Shown here one piece after another: positions 35,370 through 47,839 of a stretch of DNA of 64,000 nucleotides; the first letter of the stretch is position 1, and each line of letters starts with the position of its first letter. Under the pieces are notes generated by a model. It was not told where the DNA came from, made no database searches, and saw nothing but the letters and a program-made list of their open reading frames with translations. A program made the translations under genes and the position numbers. This DNA comes from Camellia lanceoleosa (Eukaryota; Streptophyta; Magnoliopsida; Ericales; Theaceae): the NCBI GenBank assembly GCA_025200525.1, contig CM045767.1, positions 116,744,021-116,808,020 of the forward strand. Reading direction: 5' to 3'.

Positions 35370-35952
35370 GTAGGTAATTCTTCTTCTTTCTTACCCCATC
35401 TGTTTCTTTACATCTCTTTCATTTTCTCCTTCACATATATCATGTGTGGATCTATGGCTTCTTAAAGAAAGAATGACATTCACTTTCTATTTTTTTTGCC
35501 AAGTTCAAACTAAGCTAAGTCTCCTGCTTAAATGACTATTCCAAAACCAATTTTAATTCATTGTTTGAGAGATGCTACAGAGTTAGGCATGTGCGGATTA
35601 AAGGGTTTGATGTCTAAAAAATTTACTGTGACTTGTCTAACATTGGTTAGTTTCAAATTGATGAACATATTGTAAACCAACTACGAACTATCTGAGGATA
35701 GCAATTGGTCCAATAGTGTAGGCCCTTGGTTGTTTCCTCACTAATCGGGATTCGAAGCCCACCAATCCCCTCTTCCCTTAGGATAATTAATATGTGATAT
35801 TATGTCTTGTAATTATATTTTTACGCTTACATCTCATTATGATTCTTACATTTGTTGTAATTATATTTTTTTCTAGGGCATATTTGTTTTGCATGTGAGA
35901 TGTATATCTCCCAGTAAGTTTGCCTGAAGTAAATTAATAGTGGGAAACACAT

Positions 35953-38229
35953 ATGAGGGAAGTACAAATGATGGATAAGAGTTGGATTGATTTGCCAAAT
36001 AGGATGTCAAGGGAATACATTAATAGGATTGATCAATTCCTTGTGTTTGCCTACACCAATAGGGTTGAAGGTTCGATGATTAGTTGTCCGTGTAGAAAAT
36101 GTGAGAATCAATACCATCTTGTGCAAGAGGGTGTACGAGAGCATCTGATTTTGATTGGTTTTTTAAAAAAGTACAAACATTGAATTAATCATGGGGAATC
36201 TTACGTATCTCTACATGGTAATCGAGAGAATGAAACATTGGCTAATTTAGACATTGGGGACAATATGGTTGGAGACAATCATGGATATTGTCGCACATAC
36301 GGGAGAACTGTGCCTCGGAGAGCAGTGTATAAAGATGGTGCTGGGCCATCACAGTCAGCACCCCAGCCATCGACTATTGTTCAGATCACCCAGTAGGTTC
36401 GTGCGGAGCTAAGAGATGAGTTGAGGGAGGAGTTGCGAGTAGAGTTCTTTACACATTTACAGCAACTGAGAGCTGAGATGATGGCCTTTGTGTCACAGGG
36501 GGCAAGTGTGGATCCCAACAGACAGGTTCGATATAAATTAAATTGTTTGATAGTTAAATTTTTACACAACATTATGTATAAAATTCGAATATGATTAACA
36601 CATTATGCATTGATTATCATAGGCTCTTGATGCATCGAGTGGCCACCGGGCATTTAGGGAATCTGCAGAAGACGAGAATCCATATACACCACCACCAGAA
36701 GATCAGGTATAAAATGTATCTTTACATTCTAAGCTAAAATGTATCTTTGCATTCTTTGCATTCTAAGCTAAGAGACTTGTGGGAGAAGACGGGACTCTAA
36801 TCGGGTTCCTGGATTAGGCGTTAGAGACGGATTTCACCCTATGCAAACTAGTTCTTTAAGAAACTTGAATTCGAGGTGTTAACGCCCCAAGATCACCAAA
36901 AGGGATCGGTTTAGCACGAAACTTGGCACACACGACCGCCTAGGCATGAAAGACTTGTGGGAGAAGATAGGACTCGAATCGGGTTCCCGGTTTGGGATTT
37001 AGAGCTGTATTTCGGTCTAGGCAAACTAATTCCTTAAGAAACTTAAATTCGAGGTGTTGACGCCCCAAAATCACCAAACGGTGTCGGATTGGCACGAAAC
37101 TTGGCACACACGACTGCCTAGGCACGAGAGACTTGTGGAAGAAGACAGGACTCCAATCGGGTTCCCGGTTTGGAGGTTAGAGCGATATTTCGGTCTAGGA
37201 AAACTAGTTCCTTAAGAAAATTGAATTCGAGGTGTTGACGCCCCAAAATCACCAAACGGGGTCGGATTGACACGAAACTTGGCACACATGACCGCCTAGG
37301 CATGAAAGACTTGTGGGAGAAGACGGGACTCCAATCGAGTTCCTAGTTTGGGAGTTAGAGCCATATTTCGGTCTAGGCAAACTTGTTCCTTAAGAAACTT
37401 GAATTCAAGGTGTTGATGCCCCAAAATCACCAAACGGGGTCGCATTGGCACGAAACTTGGCAGACACGACTGCCTAGGCACGAGAGACTTGTACAAGAAG
37501 ACAGGACTCCAATCGGTTTCCCGGTTTGGGAGTTAGAGCCGTATTTCGGTCTAGGCAAACTAATTCTTTAAGAAACTTGAATTCGAGGTGTTGACATCCC
37601 AAAATCACCAAACGGGGTCGGATTGCCACGAAACTTGGCACACACGACCGCCTAGGCACGAGAGACTTGTGGGAGAAGACGGGACTCGAATCGGGTTCCC
37701 GGTTTGGGAGTTAGAGTCGGATATCACTCTAGGCAAACTAGTTCCTTAAGAAACTTGAATTCGAGGTGTTGACGCCCCAAAATCACCAAAAGGGGTCGGT
37801 TTAGCACGAAACTTGACACACACGACCGCCTAGGCACGAGAGACTTGTGGGAGAAGACAGGACTCAAATCGGGTTCCCGATTTGGGAGTTAGAGTCGGAT
37901 ATCACTCTAGGCAAACTAGTTCCTTAAGAAACTTGAATTCGAGGTGTTGACGCCCCAAAATCACCAAAAGGGGTCGGTTTAGCACGAAACTTGGCACACA
38001 CGACCGCCTAGGCACGAGAGACTTGTGGGAGAAGACAGGGCTCGAATCAGGTTCCCGGTTTGGGAGTTAGGGTCGAATTTTTGTCTAGCCAAAATTATTT
38101 ACTTAACTATCTATCTTTGTAATTATATAGTAGTTAATTTTTTATATTTTTTTGTAATTAAAATATTAATACATAATTATATTGTCATTAATTATTTTTA
38201 TTTTTTATTTTCAGATATTTCCTAAGTAG
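35953..38229 (+). pseudogene. CACTA transposase-associated (TAD) gene, spliced, two nonsense codons
   Basis: 35953-36183 encodes MDKSWIDLPNRMSREYI and CPCRKCEN, the transposase-associated domain found at the start of CACTA proteins. A TGA at 36181 replaces an expected Trp, after which the same frame continues (INHGESYVSLHGN) to a Glu/Arg-rich helix (RAELRDELREELRVEFF), with a second stop TAG at about 36394. A donor at 36525/36526 and acceptor at 36622 give an exon 36623-36706 of 28 codons (ALDASSG to PPPEDQ). A long intron holding the 178 bp array ends at 38214, with the final codons IFPK and a stop at 38227-38229. Phases agree at both junctions, supporting the model. The catalytic domain is missing; the long C-terminal part resembles the TNPA-side protein. 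Confidence 0.7.
36770..38090. repeat. Satellite-like tandem array, about 178 bp unit, seven to eight copies
   Basis: Units start with GACTTGTGGGAGAAGAC at about 36772, 36951, 37129, 37308, 37486 (variant), 37664, 37842 and 38020. Shared landmarks are GGTTCCCGGTTTGGGAGTTA, AATTCGAGGTGTTGACGCC and GGCACACACGACCGCCTAGG. Units are highly similar, so the array expanded or was homogenised recently. It lies in the inferred last intron of the CACTA gene. Short frames in each unit are repeats of one artefact. Confidence 0.9.
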
Positions 38230-38564
38230 CAGTTTGCTTCTTATGGAATGTAGGCGTATGAAAATTGCGACAAACTTTTGTTTTTGTAACCCACGGAAGA
38301 ATCATGACGAAAACTTTTATTTTTGATTTATGTTATTTAGATTTGTGAACAACATTATGTATGTATTACGCAACATTATATGGTGGGATAATTTTGATGA
38401 TGTGTTGTTATGAATGGAAAAATACTTTAATTATGGATGAATTTTTGTTTATATACAAGAATTTTTATATTATTATATAATTACCATTTTTTTTTAGTTA
38501 TTTTCATTTAATACAGGTAATTTTTATATTTTTAATAATTTTATTGCAGTTTTTTTTTTTTGTG

Positions 38565-39125
38565 AGACGGCACCACGCTGTCTCAAAAAAATTAGAACTA
38601 GGTTTTTTGCGACGGTAGTATAGCCGTTGCCAAAGATATTGGCATTATTAATTAGTTGAAACAAAAGGCCTTTAGCGACGGTATTTTTAACTGTCGCATA
38701 TAATATTTTAGAGACGGCATGTTTGCCGTTGCAAATAACCATTTTAGCGACGGTATTTTTACCGTCACAAATAACCATTTTAGCGACAGCATATTTGCGG
38801 TCTCAAATAAACATTTTAGCGACGGTATTTTTGCCGTCACAAATAACCATTTTAGCGACGGTATTTTAGTGCCGTCTCAAAAACTTCAAATTTCTACACA
38901 TTAATGGCGATAGTATTTTGCCGTCGCTAAAAGGCATTTTTGCCGTTGCCTATATTTTGCAATGGCGTCTCACCGTCGCTAAAGGCTTTTAGCAACCCCC
39001 TTTGTTGCGACCCCCCTCTTACCATCACTAAAAGCCATCTACCGTCGCAAAAAAGCTTTTGAGATGGCGTTTTGGGTATTTGCGACGGTATTTTACCGTC
39101 GCAAAAAAGCAAATTTTTGGTAGTG
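38565..39125. repeat. CACTA right terminus and subterminal repeats
   Basis: About ten TTTAGCGACGG / CCGTCGCAAA pairs, denser than at the left end. The small frames at 38524-38904 are periodicity artefacts. Confidence 0.85.
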
Positions 39126-39584
39126 TGGTGAACAATTTAAATCTCAAATATATCTTCCATTATACTTGTGTCTATTATAATAAATTGGTCCGTTCATTTT
39201 CACATAGAGAAAGTGAGAGTGCAAGTAGAACCTGAAGTGTCTATTTAATCTATTGATATAAGTTGAACATGTATTGCAACCTCCTAGACATTCTCATACA
39301 ATTAAAAGATCCTGGTGATTATATTATTTTTCTAAATGAGCAATATCAAAAGATTGAGATGATTGTTATGTATGATAAAAATATTGGCGATTTGTAATGT
39401 CACAGCTGAGTTTTTCGGGCTACTAGAGCAGTCATTTGGTTGCTCGAGTGGCGATCTTCAGCTCCCAGAAATTGGCTGTTTTGCAGGTGGGACCGCTCGA
39501 GCGGTGGAGTTGTCACTCGAGCGTAGAATTCATACTCCCAGTATTTTCACTGTAACTCTGCAAAACTTCTGAGACTTCTTGTTT
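39126..39584 (+). other. Right part of the decayed copia element after the CACTA insertion
   Basis: 39265-39360 reads, with one frame change, PPRHSHTIKR then GDYIIFLNEQYQKIEM on the plus strand, resembling the linker between integrase and reverse transcriptase of copia polyproteins. 39400-39540 is rich in GCTCGAGCG-type motifs. It ends at the LTR of the next copia element. Tentative. Confidence 0.35.
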
Positions 39585-40036
39585 TGTTACGAATTAACCC
39601 TTTTCTAACTAAGATCGATGAGACAAGAAATAACAAACAAGGAAAAAAAAAGAATCAAACACATCACAGACAAAAGAACACAAGGATTTACGTGTTTCAC
39701 CCAAAAATAGGGCTACGTCCATGGCTGCTGCGGTTTTTACTATAATCAGAAAAAAAAAAAAAAAAAAAATACAACTCTCTTAACCTAAAAAAGGCACCCT
39801 CTCATCTATTTATAAGTATAGAATTAGGGTTGCATGAAAGAAACATGGGAATTACGAAAGAGGCACCCCCTCCCTAAAATACAACTCTCTTAACCTAAAA
39901 GAGGCGCCCCCTTAGACCCCCCTCCCCCTTTGAGGGGAGGCCCCCCCCCCAAAAAAAAAACCCCCTATTGGACCCAGTGTTAGAGTGAATAATAGAGTTG
40001 AGTGAACAGTACTTATCAGGGTTCACCAATCCAACA
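39585..40036 (-). mobile_element. 3' LTR of the minus-strand copia element
   Basis: TGTTACGAATT to CCAATCCAACA. About 100 bases longer than the 5' copy because the ACAACTCTCTTAACCTAAAA segment is duplicated (about 39770 and 39880), plus homopolymer growth at 39752 and 39944. Confidence 0.85.
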
Positions 40037-40049
40037 ATCTCCCACTTGG
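40037..40049 (-). other. Polypurine tract of the copia element
   Basis: Minus strand CCAAGTGGGAGAT directly before the 3' LTR. Confidence 0.7.
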
Positions 40050-40360
40050 AACTTGATAACACAAGCTCTTCATCATCTTCATCACATAGAGGAATGCTGC
40101 GACAACTCGATCTTCCTTCATCAATCTTGAAGGCCAATTGTAACTGTCTTGGTCAACATATCTGCTAGATTCTTACTTCCTTGGATCTTCTCAAGAGACA
40201 AGACTCCATCATCTACAAGTGAACAAATGAAATGGTATCATAACTAAATGTGTTTCGTCCTAGAATGAAAAGCCAGATTCTTTGCAAGATAAATAACACT
40301 CTGATTGTCACTATGCAAAATACTCATCTCTTGCATCTTACCCAACTCTGCTAGGAAATT

Positions 40361-43311
40361 CTATAACCAAGTCATCTCCTTCCTAGCTTCAGTAATAGCA
40401 ACATACTCAACCTCTATTGTAAAAAGGGCCACAATCTTCTGTAACTGTGAAATCCAACTCACTGTTGTACTACCCAATGTGTAAACATAATCGGTAGTAC
40501 TCTTTATGTTGTCCATATCACCAACCAAATCTGCATCAACATAACTATGCAACCTGATGCCGGTTTGTCTGAAACAAAGTATCATGTTTGTAGTACCACT
40601 CAAGTATCTAAAGATCCACTTCACTGCCTTCCAATGTTGCTTGCCTGGATTACTCATGAACCTACTAACCACTTCCACTACATGTACAATGTATGGTCTA
40701 GTACAAATCATAGCATACATTATACTACTGATAGCTGAAGCATACGGAACACATTCCATGTAAGCCTACTCTTCTTCAATCTTCGAAGACTGGTCTTTGG
40801 TAAGTCTAAAGTGGCTAGCCAATACAGTGCTCACTGGTTTTGCACCATCCATGCTAAACCTCTTGAGAACTTTCTTAACATACTTAGCCTATGACAACTT
40901 CAAAGTACCATTTGCCTTGTCCCTGTGAATCCTCATACCAAAGATTTTGTTTACAACTCTAAGATCCTTCATCTCAAATTGGTTGGACAAAAGTTTCTTC
41001 AATCTTTTCATCTTTTCAATGCTAGATCCTGCGATAAGCATATCATCAACATATAAGAGCAAAATAATATAACTTTTGTCAAACCTCTTGAAATAACAGC
41101 AATGGTCTACTTGATATCTTGTAAAACCGTTACTATACATAAACCCATCAAACTTCTTATACCACTATCTTGGGGCCTGTTTCAAACCATACAAGCTTTT
41201 TCGAAGTTTGCCTACAAACTCCTCATTGCCACGTGCCAAGAAACTTTGTGGTTGCTTTATATAAATCACATCCATCTACTCAAGATGCAAATCTTCAGTA
41301 GCCACAATTCCCAGCACCAATTTGATAATGGTCAACTTCACAACTGGAGAGAAAATTTTAGTGTAGTCAACCCCTTCCTTTTGCTGAAATCCTTTGCAAC
41401 CAATCTGGCCTTGTAGCGTTTACTCCCATCATGTTCCTGTTTGACCCTAAAAACCCACTTGTTGTGCAAAGCTTTCTTACCCACCAGTAATTCAGTCAAC
41501 TTCCATGTCTAGTTTGCCATGAGTGAATCCATTTTATCATGCATAGCTAACTCCTACTTAATTGAATCATCAACCTACAAAGCCTCATCATAACTTTCGG
41601 GTTCACCCCCATGAAACAACAACAAATAATGTAAAGATAAAGACCAACGCTGTGTATGTTTAGACTCTCTTTCTAACTGTGTCAACTTAGGAGTAGGAGT
41701 ATTTGGCTCAGCTTGTGGAATAAGATTTTCAAGATTATTCTAAATCTTACTATTCAAATCACTCTCACTAATCTCCTCTAACTCAACATGCTTATGACAA
41801 GTAACAGATTCAAATGCAGACTTATCCCTATCTTTGTACATTACTTTCTCATTAAATATAACATCTTTACTTCAAATTATTTTTCGATTTTTATCATCCC
41901 AAACCCAATAACCAATTTGATCAATGACATACCCAATAAAAGTACATTTAACAGATTTTGGATCAAGTTTACTTCTATCAGCAAAATCTATATGCACATA
42001 TAAAACACAACCAAATACCCTCAAAAAGAGGTTTTGTAACTCTCCATTCAATGGAACATATTTACCTCTTTACCGCTTCAAGCTTTTTCTGGTAACTCTC
42101 TATCCAATGGAACAGATGGACCACGGTTAATCAGATATGCTGCAGTGTTAACTGTGTCTGCCCAAAACATCTTTGGTAATCCGGCATGTATCCTCATACT
42201 TCTAGCACGTTCATTCAAAGTTTTATTCATGCGTTCTGCAATGCCATTCTGTTGAGGTGTCTTTCGAACAATCTTCTCTATTTTAATTTCACTTTCTGCA
42301 CAACATTTCTTGAACTCATTGTCCTTATATTCCCATCCATTATCTTACCTCAAGCACTTAATTTTCAGATCTATTTCAGTCTTCACTAAGGCTTTCCACT
42401 TCTTAAAAGTAGTAAAAACTTCAGATTTATGTTTCAAAAAATAAACCCATACCTTTCTCGTTAAGTCGTCGATAAAGATAACATAGTATGATGATCCTTC
42501 AAGAGATAAAATTGGTGCAAGTCTCCACACATTTGTATGAACCAACTCTAACTTTTCTGAGTTCGATTTCTTGTCATCCTTTGAAAACTTTACCCTATTT
42601 TGTTTGTTGAAGATACAATCCTCACAAAAATCAATGTCCACCGATTTCAAACCTGACAGTATCCGCTTAGATGCAAGTACCTTCATCACTTTTTGACTCA
42701 TATACCCAAGCCTTTGGTACCACAGATTTGAGTCTTCCTTCTCACTAGCAACTGCTACTACATCCCTATTGTTCGTAGTCATGTAAAGGGTGGCTTTTTT
42801 TTTTACCACGAGTAACAACCACGGCTCCTTTGGTGATTTTTCACAAACCACCCACGAAGGTTACAACATGACCTTCATTATCAAGTTGTCCAACAGAAAT
42901 CAAGTTTCTTTTCAAACTAAGCACATGTTTGGCATTTGTATCTTCGAAACAGATCCGTTTGGCAACCTTATTGTCACATCTCTTTTACCCACAATCTTCA
43001 AAGGTTTATCGTCAGCCTGATAAACCTTCCCAAAATCACCACCAATGTAATTGTCCATGATTTCCCTCTGTGAAGTAGAATGAAATGATGCCCCAGAATT
43101 TAAAAACCAAGATTCAAGAGGGCTATCCTCAAGATTAAAGCATCATAAATTTTCTCCGTTGCAGCATTAGCAGACTTTTGATTTTGATTGCCTTTGTTCT
43201 TATTCAATGTCGAGCAATCTCCTTTTAGATGTCCCTCCTTTCCATAATTCCAGCAACTACGTCCCTCTCCAGTTCTTGACTTGCTTTTGTGTTTGGATTT
43301 TGATCTATTGC
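40361..43311 (-). pseudogene. Copia polyprotein: gag end, protease, integrase, reverse transcriptase, RNase H (broken)
   Basis: Domains follow copia order from 43311 downward: zinc knuckle CWNYGKEGHLKGDC with the second Cys replaced by Tyr (about 43255-43210), protease with NSG in place of DSG (about 43100), pre-integrase with both His of the HHCC finger changed to Tyr (about 42735-42590), integrase core with HTN for HTD (about 42530), integrase continuing as MNKTLNERARSMR (about 42220), reverse transcriptase with YVDD (about 41060), and RNase H with SYVDADLVGD and an EVEY segment (40759-40361). Several frameshifts and stops separate them. Catalytic substitutions plus breaks mean it cannot act in cis. 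Confidence 0.85.
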
Positions 43312-45079
43312 TATAGACACCCACATTTTGACCAGTCCTAAGACTTGGGCGCTTTCTGTTGATTACCCGATGATGACAATCAGAATGTGTTCCCCAGCAG
43401 TCCTCAACAAGAAAAATGAAATTTGAGCTTTAATCCTAACCTTCACACATTTTTGGCTAAATTATTGTAGACCTTAAAACCCTCTTTTTCAAAATATTTT
43501 TTCAAATGTTTCTACGATGTTTCGAGACTCCTATTTCAATTAAAATATTACAATTTTCAGTAAATCGAGTAAAGACAAAGTAGAAATAAATGGAAGGGAT
43601 GTGAATTATTTAAAATAATAATAATAATATTAATATTAATATTAATATATTTAAAAAAAATCTTCTTTATACGTTTGGATAGGTTTGGATTTGAAGAAAA
43701 CAGGAGGGGATGGAAAAAAAAACTAGTTTAGGAAAAGAATGAGCATCAAATTATTAAGAGGAAAATGAACAGCCTTTACTAAATTAAGCATATCTCTTTG
43801 TACACTTGGAATTTAGATGTGAGGCTATCACCATTAGAAATTAGACTTCTGGGGCTTTAATTTAGACCCAAGAACCACCTAAAACCAAGTCCGAATAAAG
43901 GAGATATGCCCATTTGAAGTTGGGCTTAAGAGCAGATTTTGTTGACCTAGCCCAAGAGAAATGAACAGTCTTCACTAAATTAGGTATATCTCTTTGTACA
44001 CTTGGAATTTAGATGTAAGGCCACCACCATTGGAAATTAGACTTCTGGGGCTTCAATTTAGACCCAAGAACCACCTAAAACCAAGTCCGGATAAGGGAGA
44101 TATGCCCATTTGAAGTTAGGTTTAAGAGCAGATTTTGTTGACCTGGCCTGAGGGAAATGAACAGCTTTCACTAAACTAGGCATACCTCTTTGTACACTTG
44201 GAATTTAGATGTGAGGCCACCACCATTAGAAAGTAGACTTCTGGGGCTTCAATTTAGACCCAAGAACCACCTAAACCAAGTCCATATAAAGGAGATATGC
44301 CCGTTTGAAGTTGGGCTTAATAGCAAATTTTGTTGACTCGGCCCAAAACAGTAGCAGCCCCATTTTTCTTGGTTTTGGTTTGGTTGGGACACCCCATTTA
44401 CCTATTTTCTGATCCATTCAAGTGTATCCACTCATCCTCCATTATACCTAATCATCCCCCATTGTCAAAAAGAGGTTTTGTTTGCATCCATAAAGGAGTA
44501 TCACATGCAACCACCTTGAAAATTTGCCCTCCTATTACATTCTTGTCTCCCACCTTCTTTTTGACCTTTACTCTCTCTCATTGCCTATATAGAATGATCA
44601 TATTGTAAGAGAGAGGGAGGACTACGAAATTGGAGAGAAAAGAGTGAAAAAAGAGAGAAAATTTGAGTTTTTGAGTCAAAAATACTTCTATCTTTCATAT
44701 ACACCCCATACCTTTCATACAAACTGAAATTCCATCTTTCCTACACCCAAAACTCCTCCAAAAAATTTGAAATAGCTAAATTTTAGTAGTGATTGATCAA
44801 AGGAAAGAGTGAGTGTTGTTTTCCACCGTACATACCCAAAGTTCCATTCTAGTTTCAAATTGAGGATTGAGAACACACTTCCTAAACTTGAGAGTAATCA
44901 AGAGAAAGTTTAGAAATCAAGAAATTCAATCTTTCTTTGGAAAGTGAATTTCAAGTCTTTCATTTTCTTATATTTTCTATCGCATATTTTTTTTCTTACT
45001 TCTTATTTCATAGTGTTTTGTTATAATCCAAGTGGTTTGTTTATCTCATATTTATTTTCTTGCTTTATATTTCATAGTG

Positions 45080-45613
45080 TGTTGTAATCTAAGTAGTTTG
45101 TTTAACTCGTAATTATTTATTTATTTTTATTCACTTGCTTTAATTTCATATTAGTTTTGTTGTAATCTTGCATGTTCTACCTCATATTTGCTTTCTTGTT
45201 TTCAGTTCATGTTGTAATCTTGCATGTTCTATCTTATATTTGCTTTCTTATTTTAGTTTCATAGTAATTTTGTTGTAATCTTGCATTTCCTAGCTTATAT
45301 TTGTTTTGCATTAGTCTTATATTAGTTTTGTTGTAATCTTGCATGTTCTATTTTATATTTGTTTTCTTATTTTAGTTTCATAGTAATTATGTTGTAATCT
45401 TGTATTTCCTATCTTATATTTTTTGTGTATTAGTTTCATATTAGTTTTGTTGTACTCTTGCATGTTCTACCTCATATTTGCTTTTTTTGTTTTAGGTTCA
45501 TGTTAGTTTTGTTGTAATCTTGCATGTTCTATCTTATAGTTGTTTTCTTGTTTTAGTTTCATAGTAATTATGTTGTAATCTTGCATTTCCTAACTTATAT
45601 TTTTTCTTGTATT
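45080..45613. repeat. Tandem array of about 60 bp units inside solo LTR A
   Basis: Units with TTTTGTTGTAATCTTGCATG, TTCTATCTTATATTTG and TTTTCTTGTTTTAGTTTCAT. The array continues at 49766-49890 after the nested element, which inserted in it. The solo LTR copy B has the same array in reverse at about 53040-53810. Confidence 0.8.
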
Positions 45614-45618
45614 AGTCT

Positions 45619-46402
45619 TGAGAGGGTAATTTATAATGAAAAATTGGGTCGAGCCAAGATTCTTTGATTTCTGTTGTGGGCAGAGCTAAAAGGCCGAAGT
45701 GTGGACGTCGAGTAGCTCGGTCCCTTTTTATCTGAGTACTAAACTGGGCAAGGGCGTTGACCGAGCTACCTAAATACTAGGCCCAAGGGCTGGCCGAGGT
45801 GTTTGGTAAGATGGATGGCCGAGCTAGGTATAGCTCGGTCGATACTTCTATTCCATTACTTAGTTGATCACAAAGCCGAAGTAACTTGGTTGACCGCAAT
45901 GTTAGCTGAGGTAAAGGTGTCAGCCGAGGTAAATGGGTCAGCCGAGGTAAAGGGAGTGGCCATCTCACTTGGCTTGTAGTGATGAAGGTGTTCTAAGGAT
46001 AAGCATTAACCTTGGGCATGAGACTCCTAGTAGGACTCTACTAAGGAGAGTTAGAGTCCTACTGGGATTGTGCAAACCATCTCACTTGGTTGGTAGTGAG
46101 TAGGGTGTGTGATTCCTAGGAGGACTCTCATAGGAAGAGTTGGAATCCTATTAGGATTGTGCCAAGCAGAATCTATAAAAGTTCATGACCAGACCTTTGT
46201 ACAGGTATCCCAATTCTTACTCTAGAATACACAGAGCTTATTGTCTATTGCCTAGTTGCTGACTTAGGCATCGGAGGGGTTTTCGGCACACACCCGCCGG
46301 TTAGCTCACGTTTGTGTTTTCAGGTAGCAGAGCGATGATGTTTGGAGGAGTGCGAACTTGATCAACAGGATTATACGAGAAGAATTATTTCATGCTCGTA
46401 CA
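45619..46402 (+). mobile_element. 5' LTR of the gag-only element
   Basis: 784 bp. Contains a perfect 8 bp inverted repeat CCGAGCTA-GGTA-TAGCTCGG at 45819-45838 (one mismatch in the other LTR) and a TATA-like CTATAAAAG at about 46160. Confidence 0.93.
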
Positions 46403-46404
46403 AT

Positions 46405-46422
46405 TGGCGCCGTCTGTGGGAA
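46405..46422 (+). other. Primer binding site
   Basis: TGGCGCCGTCTGTGGGAA, two bases after the LTR end; a TGGCGCC start is common among plant Ty3/gypsy elements. Confidence 0.8.
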
Positions 46423-46465
46423 TTCCAGAAAGAATAAAACCTCTTGATCGAGTTTTTCTCTTTAG

Positions 46466-47716
46466 TTGGAAGCAATGACGCACAATGAAGACTTGCCGCA
46501 ATCTGCTATAGATGGGCAAACCTCGGAAGGGAGTGGGAGGCACGAAGGTTTACCTTCTATCCCACCTATGGTGGAATTAGATCCCCAGCGAAGGAATCCG
46601 CGGAGAGAAGCGAGAGAAAGACGGGGTTCAAGTCTACCCCGCTCTCAAAGTGCTGATAGACAGAGGCGGAAGATGGATCCTCAGGTTCTCGAAGATCGCG
46701 TAAGGGAGCAAAACGAAGTAATAAGAAGAATGGCGGCTGACATATCTATAAAGAGCCAGATAAAAAGCAAAAGGGTGGCAGCAAAAGAGGGGCGCAAAGG
46801 CAACACACATTCTTGCCACTCAGAAGATCGTGACAGACAAGTCACACCATCACAAACTGAAAGTAGAAACCTCAGGTTCGGTGATACACAATCAAAGACT
46901 TCCAGGACACGCTACTCCAGGCCTGAGAGAATGAGGACTGAAAGGGCTCGAAGGAGAGAAGACACTCAGGCTCGCAACCCCCACAGAGTCTCCGCACTAC
47001 AACGATTGGCTCCTAGAACACATGGGAGTGTCGAGGTAGGAATGCCAGAGCCGCATCTTGCCTATGAACCAGCAGACAAAGTGTTAGCAAGGTTGCAGAG
47101 CTCGCCGTTTGTTTTAAAAATTGAGAACGCACCATTACCCTTAGGCTTCCATCAGCCTAAATTCACAACTTATGAGGGGAAATTGGACCCCCACATGCAC
47201 TTGAGCCACTTCCGCCAGGTCATGGCGGTGTATCGGCGAAACGAGGCTCTAATGTGTATCCTATTCCCTTCCAGCCATGGTGACCTGGGTCTAACATGGT
47301 TTGAAACGTTGCTAGAAGGTAGCATAGCTTCGTGGGCGAAACTAGCAGAAGCATTTGTAACCAGATTCAGAACAAGCACCAAAACACCGGTGGAGATTGA
47401 CCAACTACTCTCCATAGATATGGGCGAGAAGGAAACATTGAAATCTTACAACAATCGGTATTGGGAGACTTTTAATCAGATTGGAGATTGCCCCATAAAC
47501 CTAGCTATCGCATAGTACAAACGAGGCTTGCCGGCTAGCAATAAGTTGAGGGATTCAATGACAATAACGCCACCCCTTACTATGGAAGCCCTGATGGAGA
47601 GAGTGCCCCAACACATCTTGGTAGAGGAAGATGGGATATACACCAAGGCAGAGTTTGACACAATAGCAATACCAGACAAAAAGCCTTTGGCGAGAGTTAA
47701 CACGGTTGACAAGTAG
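46466..47716 (+). pseudogene. gag of the gag-only element, one in-frame stop
   Basis: Frame 46466-47515 gives 349 codons, then TAG, and the same frame continues 66 codons to a stop at 47714-47716. The N-terminal 200 residues are Arg/Glu-rich and low complexity. The retrotransposon gag domain follows: FTTYEGKLDPHMHLSHFRQV (from about 47158), WFETLLEGSIASWAKLAEAF, TLKSYNNRY, and after the stop YKRGLPASNKLRD. The stop falls where related proteins usually carry Gln, a single base change from CAG or CAA. No zinc knuckle or protease follows before the repeats. The start ATG at 46466 is the first in frame; ATG at 46475 is equally possible. Confidence 0.85.
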
Positions 47717-47839
47717 GACCGACCGCGCAAAAGTCTTTGTCCAACTGGGGGCAAAGTGTGTTGGCAGGTTTGACCAACTCTTTCTAACAAGTCTTTGCCC
47801 GACTGGGGGGCAATTAAGAAGCTTGGCAGGATTGGCCAG

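Larger units (their letters stand above)
33021..35952 (+). other. CACTA interior left of the TAD gene
   Basis: Apart from the captured fragment and one exon-like segment, no gene is supported. 33190-33400 has short repeats of GTGAACGACGAG. Two related segments with CCATTCTTCAATTTG (about 33430 and 34215) look like a duplicated leader or first exon. An AAAAG microsatellite is at about 35188-35212. Confidence 0.45.
32632..39125 (+). mobile_element. CACTA (En/Spm) DNA transposon, 6494 bp, complete ends
   Basis: Left end CACTACAAGAAAACC, right end complementary to CACTACCAAAAATTT, with TGG on both sides (32629-32631 and 39126-39128), the 3 bp duplication expected for CACTA. Subterminal regions carry many short GCGACGG / CCGTCGC repeats. 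Inside are a broken transposase-associated gene, a captured resistance-gene fragment and a 178 bp tandem array. The catalytic transposase (TNP2 type) is absent, so it depends on another copy. Confidence 0.92.

Noticed and set aside
36940..37659. Four similar 61-66 codon minus-strand frames
   Set aside because: One frame repeated by the 178 bp array in an intron; no family, and the frame shifts from unit to unit.
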